From Sphingopyxis sp. BSN-002 (GTDB lineage: Bacteria; Pseudomonadota; Alphaproteobacteria; Sphingomonadales; Sphingomonadaceae), in contig NZ_CP091804.1 of NCBI RefSeq assembly GCF_022024275.1, positions 62,001-126,000 on the forward strand: a DNA stretch of 64,000 bases. The letters are read 5' to 3'. The notes beneath the pieces were generated by a model. That model was not told the origin of the DNA. It was given only the letters and a program-made list of their open reading frames with translations, and made no database searches. Numbering within the stretch: the first letter of the stretch is position 1; every line of letters starts with the position of its first letter. This document shows positions 9,503-18,631 of the stretch, piece after piece. A program made the translations under genes and the position numbers.

Positions 9503-10399
9503 ATGCGCAGCGGATTCACGGCCGATGACGTTGCGCAGCAGACCGGACGACGCTTCCTCGTCACCGGCGCCAACGCGGGGCTGGGCTTCGAAACGGCGAA
9601 GGTGCTGGCGGCACGCGGGGCGCATGTCGTGCTGGCCTGCCGCGACGAAAGCCGCGCCGAAGCGGCGGCAAACCGCATCCGCGTCGACGTGCCGAATGCC
9701 GAGCTGTCGTTCCAGTCGCTCGACCTTGCCGATATCGATCAGGTGCGCGAGGCCGCGAAGGCGGTGATCGAGGGGCCGCGGATCGATGTGCTGATCAACA
9801 ATGCCGGTGTCATGATTCCGCCGAAGACGCTGACCAAGCAAGGATATGAGCTGCAGTTCGGGGTCAATCATCTGGGGACCTTCGCCTTTACCGGCCTGAT
9901 CCATCCGCATGTCGACGACCGCATCGTCGTCACCGCCAGCATCGCGCACAAGAGCGGGACGATGGACTACAGCGATCTGGATGCCAGCCGCAGCTATCAC
10001 AACTGGGCGCGCTACCAGACGAGCAAGCTGGCGAACCTGCTCTTCATGTACGAACTCGACCGGCAGTTGAGCGCGGCGGGCCGCGCGACGCAGGCGATCG
10101 GCTGTCATCCGGGCGTCGCGCTCACCGAACTGACGCGGCACCTGCCGCTGCCGTTCCGGACGATGACCCCGCTGGCGGCGCCTTTCTTCAACAGCGCGGC
10201 GCAGGGCGCCTGGCCGACCCTGCAGGCGGCGACCGGCGCGAACGTGCAGGGCGGCGACTATCTGGGGCCGCAGGGGCTGGGCGAGATATCGGGGAAGTCG
10301 GGTCCGGCGCGCTCGACGATGGCGGCACGCGATCCGAAGGCGGCGCGCGAGCTGTGGAAGCGTTCGATCGACCTGACCGGGGTCGATCCGGGGCTGTAA
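9503..10399 (+). CDS. Short-chain dehydrogenase/reductase
   Basis: A 298-residue classical/extended SDR. The NAD(P) loop TGANAGLG lies near residues 21-28, followed by CRDES, which favours NADP. LINNAGVMIPP, ITASIAHKSG-type sequence (VVTASIAHKSG), and YQTSK (the Tyr-Lys catalytic pair) are all present. It resembles retinol-dehydrogenase-like bacterial SDRs. An AGGAGAAGG ribosome-binding site lies 3 bases before the ATG at 9503. The substrate is unknown. It is 15 bp after rnhB and may be the tail of that operon. Confidence 0.88.
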   Translation: MRSGFTADDVAQQTGRRFLVTGANAGLGFETAKVLAARGAHVVLACRDESRAEAAANRIRVDVPNAELSFQSLDLADIDQVREAAKAVIEGPRIDVLINNAGVMIPPKTLTKQGYELQFGVNHLGTFAFTGLIHPHVDDRIVVTASIAHKSGTMDYSDLDASRSYHNWARYQTSKLANLLFMYELDRQLSAAGRATQAIGCHPGVALTELTRHLPLPFRTMTPLAAPFFNSAAQGAWPTLQAATGANVQGGDYLGPQGLGEISGKSGPARSTMAARDPKAARELWKRSIDLTGVDPGL

Positions 10400-10400
10400 T

Positions 10401-10570
10401 CCTTCTCCCGCTGGCGGGAGAAGGATACGAAGCCTTGCGCCGAAGGCGCTAGGTGAAGTTGGATGAGGGTGGGGCGTCGCCGCTCGCCTGAAAGATTGTC
10501 ACCCTCACCCAGCTGCGACTAGCGAGCAAGCTCGCAAGTCTCCGCATCCCTCTCCCGCAGGCGGGAGAGG
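10401..10570. repeat. Paired hairpin (REP-like) element between the SDR gene and ccrM
   Basis: Two near-perfect hairpins flank this segment. At 10401-10424 CCTTCTCCCG pairs with CGGGAGAAGG across a 4-base loop. At 10549-10570 CCTCTCCCGC pairs with GCGGGAGAGG. Between them GATGAGGGTGGGGC and TCACCCTCACC are also roughly complementary. This is the layout of sphingomonad/rhizobial intergenic palindromic elements, and no coding frame is convincing here. The first hairpin begins just after the SDR stop and may end that transcript, although no T-run follows it. Confidence 0.75.
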
Positions 10571-10586
10571 AAAAAAATTCGCAAGT

Positions 10587-11914
<1,328 letters not shown>

Positions 11915-11915
<1 letters not shown>

Positions 11916-13045
11916 TGTTCCAGCCGCTGACCAGGTCTGATCTCGGCAAGACGTGGGAGGACGCCCGCGTCTATTGCCGCCCGGCGTGCTTCGTCGACCG
12001 GCCGCATGAACTCGACGACGACTGCCTGCGCATCGCCGACACGATGGTCTGGTTCGCGGCCTGGCACGTCAGCCTGCGCGATAACGACAGCATCAAATCG
12101 GCGATCGTACCGGTTCCCGAACTGGACAGCTGGATTGCGGCGATGCCCGACGGGCTTGCCGAGGCGGCGAAGGCGCAGCGGGCGGCTGTGGCGCGGCCGC
12201 GCGGCAGCTTGCAGCTCGGCGAGCGTATCGTGCGGCTGAACGAGCCGCAGCTGATGGGCATCCTCAACGTCACGCCCGACAGTTTTTCGGACGGCGGCAA
12301 GCATGTCGACAGGGCAGCCGCCAGCGAGGCCGGTTTCGCGCTCGCGTCGGCGGGCGCGGCGATCGTCGATGTCGGCGGGGAATCGACGCGTCCCGGCGCA
12401 CCGCTCGTCTGGGAAGGCGACGAGATCGACCGGATCGAAAGCGTCGTGTCTTCGCTCGCACGCGGCGGCGTCGCGGTGTCGATCGACACGCGCAAGGCGG
12501 GCGTCATGGAGGCCGCGCTCGCAGCGGGCGCGACGATCGTCAACGACATCTCGGCGCTTCGTTATGACGAGCGCGCGATGGAGGTCGTGGTCCGCGCGGG
12601 CTGCCCGGTCGTCCTGATGCATGCGCCGTCGGCGAAGAGCGATCCGCACGAGGGCGGCGGCTATGTGCATCCGCTGTTCGACGTTTATGACATGCTCGCA
12701 GAGCGGATCGCGGCATGCACGGCGGCGGGAATCGATCCTGCGAAGATCATCGTCGATCCGGGCCTCGGTTTCGGCAAGGGCGTTGCCGACAATCTGGCGC
12801 TGATCAATGGCCTCGCGCTGTTCCACACGCTCGGCTGCCCGATCCTGTTCGGCGCGAGCCGCAAGCGGATGATCGGCGCACTCGACAATGAAGCGCCCGC
12901 CGACCAGCGACTGGGCGGCAGCGTCGCGCTGCATTATCAGGCGGCGACGCAAGGCGCGCAATTGCTGCGCGTGCATGACATTGCGGAGAACCGGCAGGCG
13001 CTGCGGGTGTGGCGCGGCCTTCGGGACGCCGCGCTGACGGCTTAA
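11915..13045 (+). CDS. folP: Dihydropteroate synthase with an N-terminal extension
   Basis: A 376-residue protein from the ATG at 11915, which shares one base with the ccrM stop. The DHPS barrel starts near residue 112 with LMGILNVTPDSFSDGG. It continues with VGGESTRPGA, SIDTRKAGVMEAAL, INDISAL-type NDISAL, VLMHAP, and DPGLGFGKG, then GASRKRMIGAL near the end. It condenses p-aminobenzoate with dihydropterin pyrophosphate in folate synthesis. Typical DHPS is about 280 residues. The first 110 or so residues are an extra region containing a Trp-rich stretch (ADTMVWFAAWHVSL) that I do not recognise as a named domain. The 3' end overlaps the convergent regulator gene by 4 bp. Confidence 0.93.
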
Positions 13046-14475
13046 GCGGCCGTATCGATCCCGAGATCGCTCAATTTGCGGTAGAGCGTCGAACGGCCGA
13101 TGCCGAGGCGGCGGGCGACTTCGCTCATGCGGCCGCGGTAGTGGCCGATCGCGAGGCGGATGACGTCGGCCTCGATTTCCTCGAGCGGACGCAGATTGCC
13201 GTCGGGCAGATAGAGCGTGACGCCGATCGCCTCGCCATTGATCGCGACATCGTCGCTGCCGCCGGGCGTGCCGCCGCCGAGCGCGGCCTCGATCGCTTTG
13301 AAGTCGGCGCTGGTGAGCACGTCGGTCTTGCTCGCGGTCGCAGCGCGGAACAGCACGTCCTGCAGCTGGCGGACATTGCCCGGCCACGCGTAAGCCGCAA
13401 GCAGGCGCAGCGCATCGTCGGTGACGCCGATCGGGCCCATGCCCGGCAGGCCGCCGATGCGCGCGAGCAAATGGCGCGCGAGCGGGCCGACGTCGCCGCG
13501 GCGTTCGGACAGCGAGGGCAGGGTGAATTGCGCGGTCGAGAGCGCGTAATAGAGATCCTCGCGGAAATGGCCGGCCTCGATCAGCTTGTCGAGCGGGCTG
13601 GCGCTGGTCGCGATGATGCGGACGTCGACGCTCTGGCGGATCGAACCGCCGATCATCTGGACTTCGCCCGAATTCAGGAATTCGACGAGCTTGGCCTGCG
13701 TCTCGAGCGGGATGCATTCGACATGGTCGATGATGATGCTGCCGCCGTCGGCCTGGACAAGACGACCGACCTGACGGTCGAAGGCGCCGGGAAAGGCGCC
13801 GCGTTCGTGACCGAAGAGGCCCGAGCCGATCAGCCCCGGCGATACCGCCGAGCAGTCGACCATGACGAGCTGGCCGCGGGCACGCGGGCTGGCGCTGTGG
13901 ATCGCGCGGGCGAAGACTTCCTTGCCGGTGCCGGGCTTGCCGTTGATCATCACCGGCACGCGCGCGCGCGCGGCCTTCGCGGCGATGGCGAGCGCGCTGC
14001 GGAAATTGGGGCTCGACCCGATGATTTCCTCGAACGCCAGCGGCGCACGGAGCTTCTCGGTGAGCGGGCGGAGCTCGCCCTGCGGGCCGCCCTGCGAGAC
14101 GATGCGGTCGAGGGCTTCGAGCAGGCGGTCCGGGGCGATCGGTTTCTGGACGAAATCGCTCGCGCCGGCGCGCATCGCGGCGACCGCGACCTCGACCCCG
14201 TTGCGCATCGTGATGACGATCAGCGGCAGTGCGGGGCGCCAGCGGCGCAGTTCGGCGACGAACTCGGCGATGTCCATCCCGGGCGTACCCTGATCGACGA
14301 GCACCGCGTCGAGCGCCATGCCTTCCTGCGTGCCAAGCTTGGCAAGCGCGGTATCGGTATCGGCTGCGACGACGCTGCGCCAGCCGCCACGCGACACCAG
14401 CGCCGACAAAAAGCGCTGCTGTGCCGGCTCGCTGTCGACGATCATCACTGTTCGCGTGTCGCGCGCGTTCGCCAT
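13042..14475 (-). CDS. NtrC-family response regulator with altered AAA+ motifs
   Basis: A 477-residue protein from the ATG at 14475 (MANARDTRTVMIVD); upstream in-frame codons look non-coding. Residues 8-125 form a receiver domain with phospho-acceptor Asp61 and Lys111. Residues about 150-375 are an AAA+ domain with Walker A GKPGTGKE (179-186). The sigma-54 contact loop reads GAFPGA (226-231) instead of GAFTGA. Walker B reads IIIDH (Asp250-His251) instead of DE, and the usual YYRL is YYAL (Arg to Ala at 311). WPGNVR is intact at 364-369. A Fis-type helix-turn-helix lies at about 449-468 (MSEVARRLGIGRSTLYRKLS). It probably binds DNA but may not drive sigma-54 promoters. No adjacent histidine kinase is present. 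Confidence 0.88.
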   Translation of the reverse strand: MANARDTRTVMIVDSEPAQQRFLSALVSRGGWRSVVAADTDTALAKLGTQEGMALDAVLVDQGTPGMDIAEFVAELRRWRPALPLIVITMRNGVEVAVAAMRAGASDFVQKPIAPDRLLEALDRIVSQGGPQGELRPLTEKLRAPLAFEEIIGSSPNFRSALAIAAKAARARVPVMINGKPGTGKEVFARAIHSASPRARGQLVMVDCSAVSPGLIGSGLFGHERGAFPGAFDRQVGRLVQADGGSIIIDHVECIPLETQAKLVEFLNSGEVQMIGGSIRQSVDVRIIATSASPLDKLIEAGHFREDLYYALSTAQFTLPSLSERRGDVGPLARHLLARIGGLPGMGPIGVTDDALRLLAAYAWPGNVRQLQDVLFRAATASKTDVLTSADFKAIEAALGGGTPGGSDDVAINGEAIGVTLYLPDGNLRPLEEIEADVIRLAIGHYRGRMSEVARRLGIGRSTLYRKLSDLGIDTAA

Positions 14476-14709
14476 CTTCCCGATTCTGCCCCTCTGGCGG
14501 CGCTCTGGTCGCCGTGTTCCGCGGTATCGGATGGATGTACCGATAAGGGGTAAAGGGGCGATTAAGGCCATTCCACTTTTGCGGCTCCCCGCGCCGCTTT
14601 TGACCAAAGCGGCACTTGAGCATGGCGCAAGGCGTGTCTAAGACCTCCCCGAAGCCCGATTCTGGGCGCGCGGGCGCGCGCTTCGGGGCACAGGCAAAGG
14701 GGACAGGTC

Positions 14710-14829
14710 ATGGCGGAACAGGAAATGAAGGCAGCGAACGAAACCTATGCAGGTTTCATCAGCCTCTTCAAGGTCGGTACGATCATCACCGTGATCGTAG
14801 CGGCCATCGTCGTCCTTCTGATCTCCTGA
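14710..14829 (+). CDS. aa3-type cytochrome c oxidase subunit IV
   Basis: A 39-residue protein. MAEQEMKAANETYAGFISLF is followed by one transmembrane helix (KVGTIITVIVAAIVVLLIS). The ETYAGFIxLFK block plus single helix is the signature of the small subunit IV of alphaproteobacterial aa3 oxidases (PF07835). The rest of the oxidase is not in this window. In many alphaproteobacteria this gene lies just ahead of pntAA, as here (13-bp gap). The GGGGACAGGTC sequence before the ATG offers a weak ribosome-binding site. Confidence 0.85.
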   Translation: MAEQEMKAANETYAGFISLFKVGTIITVIVAAIVVLLIS

Positions 14830-14842
14830 CCGGCCCTCCGGC

Positions 14843-15964
14843 ATGCGCATCGCCGTCCTGAAGGAGCTCGCCGCTGGCGAGACCCGCGTCGCCGCGACCC
14901 CGGAAACCGTGAAGAAATTCATCGGGCTGGGCGCCGAAGTTGCCATTGAATCGGGGGCAGGGGAATCGGCTTCGATCGCCGACGCCGACTATGCCGCTGC
15001 GGGGGCGAGTGTCGCCAGCCGCGCCGATGTGCTGAAGGGTGCGAACATCATCCTCGGCATCCAGGGCCCCGATCCCAAGAGCCTGAAGGGCTTTGCCGAC
15101 GGCGCCTGGCTGGCCGCCGGGCTCAACCCGTTCGGCGAACGCGCGCGTGTCGACGACTATGCGAAGCTGGGACTCGAGGCGCTGGCAATGGAATTCATGC
15201 CGCGCATCACGCGCGCGCAGTCGATGGACATCCTGTCGAGCCAGGCGAATCTCGCGGGCTACAAGGCGGTGCTGATGGCGGCGAACGCCTATGGCCGCGC
15301 TTTCCCGATGATGATGACCGCCGCGGGCACCGTCAGCGCCGCCAAGGCGTTCGTGATGGGCGTCGGCGTCGCGGGGCTGCAGGCGATCGCGACGGCCCGC
15401 CGTCTCGGCGCGCAGGTCAGCGCGACCGACGTGCGTGCCGCGACCAAGGAACAGATCATGTCGCTCGGCGCCAAGCCGATCTTCGTCGAGAGTGTCGCTG
15501 GGATCGAGGGCGAAGGCGCGGGCGGCTATGCCACCGAAATGTCCGAGGAATATCAGAAGGCGCAGGCCGAGCTGGTATCGGGGCATATCGCCAAGCAGGA
15601 TATCGTCATCACCACCGCGCTGATCCCGGGACGCCCCGCGCCGCGGCTCATTTCGGACGCACAGCTCGCGACGATGCGCAGCGGCAGCGTGATCGTCGAC
15701 ATGGCGGCCGAAAGCGGCGGCAATGTCGAGGGTTCGGTTTCGGGCGAAGCGAAGCGGATTCACGGCGTCACTGTGATCGGCGCGAAGAATATCGCCGCGC
15801 TGATGCCCGCCGACACGAGCGCGCTGTTCAGCCGTAACCTGTTCAACTTCCTGTCCGCCTTCTGGGACAAGGAAGCGGGCAAGCCGGTGCTCGACGAGGA
15901 AATCGGCAATGCCGTGCGCCTGACTCAGGGCGGCAAGGTCGTGAACGAGCGGCTGCTGGGCTGA
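14843..15964 (+). CDS. pntAA: NAD(P) transhydrogenase subunit alpha part 1 (NAD-binding domain)
   Basis: A 373-residue soluble domain I of the proton-translocating transhydrogenase, which passes hydride from NADH to NADP at the cost of the proton gradient. It opens MRIAVLKELAAGETRVAATP, then shows VMGVGVAGLQAIATARRLGA with the NAD-binding Rossmann loop. The mobile loop region is near GGYATEMSEEYQKAQ, and TTALIPGRPAPRLI is conserved. The alpha chain is split, as in many alphaproteobacteria. Unusually, a fasciclin lipoprotein gene separates it from pntAB. Confidence 0.95.
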   Translation: MRIAVLKELAAGETRVAATPETVKKFIGLGAEVAIESGAGESASIADADYAAAGASVASRADVLKGANIILGIQGPDPKSLKGFADGAWLAAGLNPFGERARVDDYAKLGLEALAMEFMPRITRAQSMDILSSQANLAGYKAVLMAANAYGRAFPMMMTAAGTVSAAKAFVMGVGVAGLQAIATARRLGAQVSATDVRAATKEQIMSLGAKPIFVESVAGIEGEGAGGYATEMSEEYQKAQAELVSGHIAKQDIVITTALIPGRPAPRLISDAQLATMRSGSVIVDMAAESGGNVEGSVSGEAKRIHGVTVIGAKNIAALMPADTSALFSRNLFNFLSAFWDKEAGKPVLDEEIGNAVRLTQGGKVVNERLLG

Positions 15965-16081
15965 GCCCGGCCGCCGCTGTCTTTCTTCTGAAACTTTCGC
16001 GTCGCAGGGCGCGTTCCGAAGCGGGTGCCCCGCGGGTTCGATGAGTCCGCGGCAATGCCATTCGCCCACGGAGAATCGATC

Positions 16082-16693
16082 ATGAAGAAAATGCTGCTCA
16101 CCACCGCGCTTGTCGCGGGCCTCGCGCTCGCCGGCTGCAACAAGGCTCCCGAGCCGCCGAAGACCGAAACCGGCGCGACATCGACGGGGGATGTCATCAC
16201 CGCGAGCAGCAATCCGCAGGTTGGTGGCGCCGACATGCTGCCGACAAAGACCATCGTCGAAAACGCCTCTGCCTCGCCGATTCACAAGCAGCTCGTCGCC
16301 GCAATCCGGCAGGCCGATCTGGTCGCGACGCTGTCGGGTACCGGTCCCTTCACCGTCTTTGCCCCCACCGACGAGGCCTTCGCACAGGTTCCGGCGGTCA
16401 CACGCGACGGCTGGATGCGTCCGGCGCAGAAAGAGGTGCTGGCCGGCGTCCTCAAATATCATGTCGTTCCGGGCAAGCTCACCGCAGCCGACCTCGAGGC
16501 GAAGATCGCCGAGGGCAAGGGCGCCGCTGTGCTCAAGACGGCCGACGGGCAGGATTTGACCGTCACGAAGAGCGGCGGCGATATCCTGCTGACCAGCGCG
16601 AGCGGCAACAAGGCGGTCGTGACGCAGGCCGACGTCAACCAGTCGAACGGCGTGATCCATGTCGTCGATGCGGTGCTGCTCCCCAAAATGTGA
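16082..16693 (+). CDS. Fasciclin (FAS1) domain lipoprotein
   Basis: A 203-residue protein with a lipoprotein signal: MKKMLLTTALVAGLALAGC, with lipobox LAGC and Cys19 as the lipidated residue. After a linker rich in Pro and Thr, one FAS1 domain covers about residues 60-203. It shows the H1 box TGPFTVFAPTDEAF, then LKYHVVPGKL, and the H2 box NGVIHVVDAVLLPKM. FAS1 proteins are thought to mediate adhesion or protein contacts at the surface. It lies between pntAA and pntAB and is followed by a terminator-like hairpin. The start at 16082 is preceded by GGAGAATCG. Its relation to transhydrogenase is unknown. Confidence 0.9.
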   Translation: MKKMLLTTALVAGLALAGCNKAPEPPKTETGATSTGDVITASSNPQVGGADMLPTKTIVENASASPIHKQLVAAIRQADLVATLSGTGPFTVFAPTDEAFAQVPAVTRDGWMRPAQKEVLAGVLKYHVVPGKLTAADLEAKIAEGKGAAVLKTADGQDLTVTKSGGDILLTSASGNKAVVTQADVNQSNGVIHVVDAVLLPKM

Positions 16694-16719
16694 GGGCGTA
16701 CGCAATATAGTTTCGCGAA

Positions 16720-16759
16720 GGGCGTGGATTTCCGGCGTTTCGGATGTCCGCGCCCTTTT
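16720..16759 (+). terminator. Rho-independent terminator-like hairpin after the fasciclin gene
   Basis: GGGCGTGGA at 16720-16728 pairs with TCCGCGCCC at 16747-16755 (one G-U pair), with an 18-base loop, followed by TTTT. It falls between the fasciclin and pntAB genes and could separate or attenuate the two halves of the pnt cluster. Confidence 0.55.
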
Positions 16760-16838
16760 CCCTTGCAGCTTTGGAGTCGACACGCCCCCTTGCGCACGGC
16801 AAGAGGTGCGCCAAGCGGAATCAGCAGGGGAGCCGACC

Positions 16839-17120
16839 GTGGACTTTATCTCGATTTTCTCGATTTTCCTTCTGGCCTGTTTCGTCGGCTATTTCGTCGT
16901 CTGGTCGGTGACCCCGGCGCTGCACACGCCGCTGATGAGCGTCACCAACGCGATTTCGTCGGTCATCATCGTCGGCGCGCTGATCGCCAGCGCCGCGGCG
17001 GGTTCGGCCACCTCGAAATGGCTCGGGCTCGCGGCCGTCGTCATGGCCAGCATCAATATCTTCGGCGGCTTTGCCGTGACGTCGCGCATGCTCGCGATGT
17101 ACAAGAAGAAGGAGCGCTGA
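16839..17120 (+). CDS. pntAB: NAD(P) transhydrogenase subunit alpha part 2 (membrane)
   Basis: A 93-residue membrane protein of three helices beginning at GTG 16839 (VDFISIFSIFLLACFVGYFV). The block WSVTPALHTPLMSVTNAISSV is the conserved core of the transhydrogenase domain IIa. A second block, AVVMASINIFGGFAVTSRML, completes it. With PntB it forms the proton channel. A CAGCAGGGGAG purine-rich site sits upstream of the GTG. The stop is 1 bp before the pntB ATG, so translation is coupled. Confidence 0.94.
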   Translation: MDFISIFSIFLLACFVGYFVVWSVTPALHTPLMSVTNAISSVIIVGALIASAAAGSATSKWLGLAAVVMASINIFGGFAVTSRMLAMYKKKER

Positions 17121-17121
17121 G

Positions 17122-18606
17122 ATGGATATCCAGGCCATTCTCTCCGCCGCCACCGGCGGCGAAGGCGCGGTAAATCCCTTCGCTGCGGTCGCCTATCTGG
17201 TGTCCGGCATCCTCTTCATCCTTGCCCTGCGCGGCCTGTCGAGCCCGGCGACGGCGCAAAGCGGCAACCGCTTCGGCATGATCGGCATGACGATCGCGGT
17301 CGTCACCACGCTGCTGACCCATGCGCCCATGGGCGCCGACGGCGTGCTCGACACGGTCAGTCTTGTCGAGATTCTCGTCGCGATCGGGATCGGTGCCGTG
17401 ATCGGCATCGTGATGGCGCGCAGGATCGCCATGACCGCGATGCCGCAGCTTGTCGCGGCCTTTCACAGCCTCGTCGGCCTCGCCGCGGTTGCCGTGGCGG
17501 CGGCTGCCTATCTCAACCCCGGCGCTTTCGGGATTGCCGACGCTGCGGGGCAGATTCACGTGGTCAGCCGCGTCGAAATGGGTCTGGGGATCGCGATCGG
17601 TGCGATCACCTTCTCGGGCTCAGTCATCGCTTTCCTGAAGCTCAACGGCAACATGTCGGGCTCGCCGATCATGCTGCCCGGGCGGCACATCATCAATCTC
17701 GGCACGCTCGCGGCGATCATCGGCCTGACCGCCTATTTTACCCAGGACCAGTCGCCGTGGGTGTTCTGGACGATCACGGGCCTCAGCTTCGCGATCGGCT
17801 TCCTGCTGATCATCCCGATCGGCGGTGCCGACATGCCGGTTGTCGTGTCGATGCTGAACAGCTATTCGGGCTGGGCGGCGGCGGCGATGGGCTTCACGCT
17901 GCACAACACCGCGATGATCATCACCGGCGCGCTCGTCGGCTCGTCGGGTGCGATCCTGTCGTACATCATGTGCCGCGCCATGAACCGCAGCTTCATCAGC
18001 GTGATCGCGGGCGGGTTCGGCGCCGATGCCGAAGCGGGTGCCGGCGGCGGCGCCAAGGAACAGCGGCCGTGGAAACCCGGCAGCGCCGACGACGCGGCGT
18101 TCCTGATGAGCCAGGCCGAGAATGTCATCATCGTCCCCGGCTATGGCATGGCGGTCGCACAGGCGCAGCACGCGCTGCGCGAAATGGCCGACCAGCTGAA
18201 GAAGGAAGGCGTGAACGTCAAATATGCGATCCATCCGGTCGCGGGCCGTATGCCTGGTCATATGAACGTGCTGCTCGCCGAGGCGAACGTTCCCTATGAC
18301 GAGGTGTTCGAGCTGGAAGACATCAACGGCGAATTTTCGCAGGCCGACGTCGCGTTCGTCATCGGCGCGAACGACGTGACCAACCCTGCGGCGAAGACCG
18401 ACAAGAGTTCGCCGATTTATGGCATGCCGATTCTCGACGTCGCCAACGCCAAGACCGTGCTGTTCGTGAAGCGTTCGATGGGCGGGGTCGGCTATGCCGG
18501 CGTCGACAACGACGTCTTCTATATGGACAATACGATGATGCTGCTCGGCGATGCGAAGAAGATGGCCGACGACATCGTCAAGGCGCTGAGCGGCAGCGGG
18601 CACTAA
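17122..18606 (+). CDS. pntB: NAD(P) transhydrogenase subunit beta
   Basis: A 494-residue subunit with about nine N-terminal membrane helices (domain IIb) and a C-terminal NADP-binding domain III from about residue 325. Landmarks are SFSG-like ITFSGSVIAFLKL, MPVVVSMLNSYSGWAAAAMGF, IVPGYGMAVAQAQH (NADP loop), VKYAIHPVAGRMPGHMNVLL, and FVIGANDVTNPAA. The end, VKRSMGGVGYAGVDNDVF, is typical. It is coupled to pntAB and completes the three-gene transhydrogenase set in the inner membrane. Confidence 0.96.
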   Translation: MDIQAILSAATGGEGAVNPFAAVAYLVSGILFILALRGLSSPATAQSGNRFGMIGMTIAVVTTLLTHAPMGADGVLDTVSLVEILVAIGIGAVIGIVMARRIAMTAMPQLVAAFHSLVGLAAVAVAAAAYLNPGAFGIADAAGQIHVVSRVEMGLGIAIGAITFSGSVIAFLKLNGNMSGSPIMLPGRHIINLGTLAAIIGLTAYFTQDQSPWVFWTITGLSFAIGFLLIIPIGGADMPVVVSMLNSYSGWAAAAMGFTLHNTAMIITGALVGSSGAILSYIMCRAMNRSFISVIAGGFGADAEAGAGGGAKEQRPWKPGSADDAAFLMSQAENVIIVPGYGMAVAQAQHALREMADQLKKEGVNVKYAIHPVAGRMPGHMNVLLAEANVPYDEVFELEDINGEFSQADVAFVIGANDVTNPAAKTDKSSPIYGMPILDVANAKTVLFVKRSMGGVGYAGVDNDVFYMDNTMMLLGDAKKMADDIVKALSGSGH

Positions 18607-18631
18607 CGGTCCCGGCAGGAACGCGCGGCCC

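Noticed and set aside
10401..10570. A CRISPR array
   Set aside because: There are only two hairpins of differing sequence and no regular spacing or repeated unit of CRISPR length.
13009..14553. A long plus-strand frame opposite the NtrC-like gene
   Set aside because: It is an Arg/Asp-rich antisense reading of a GC-rich gene with no domain; the minus-strand frame shows clear motifs.
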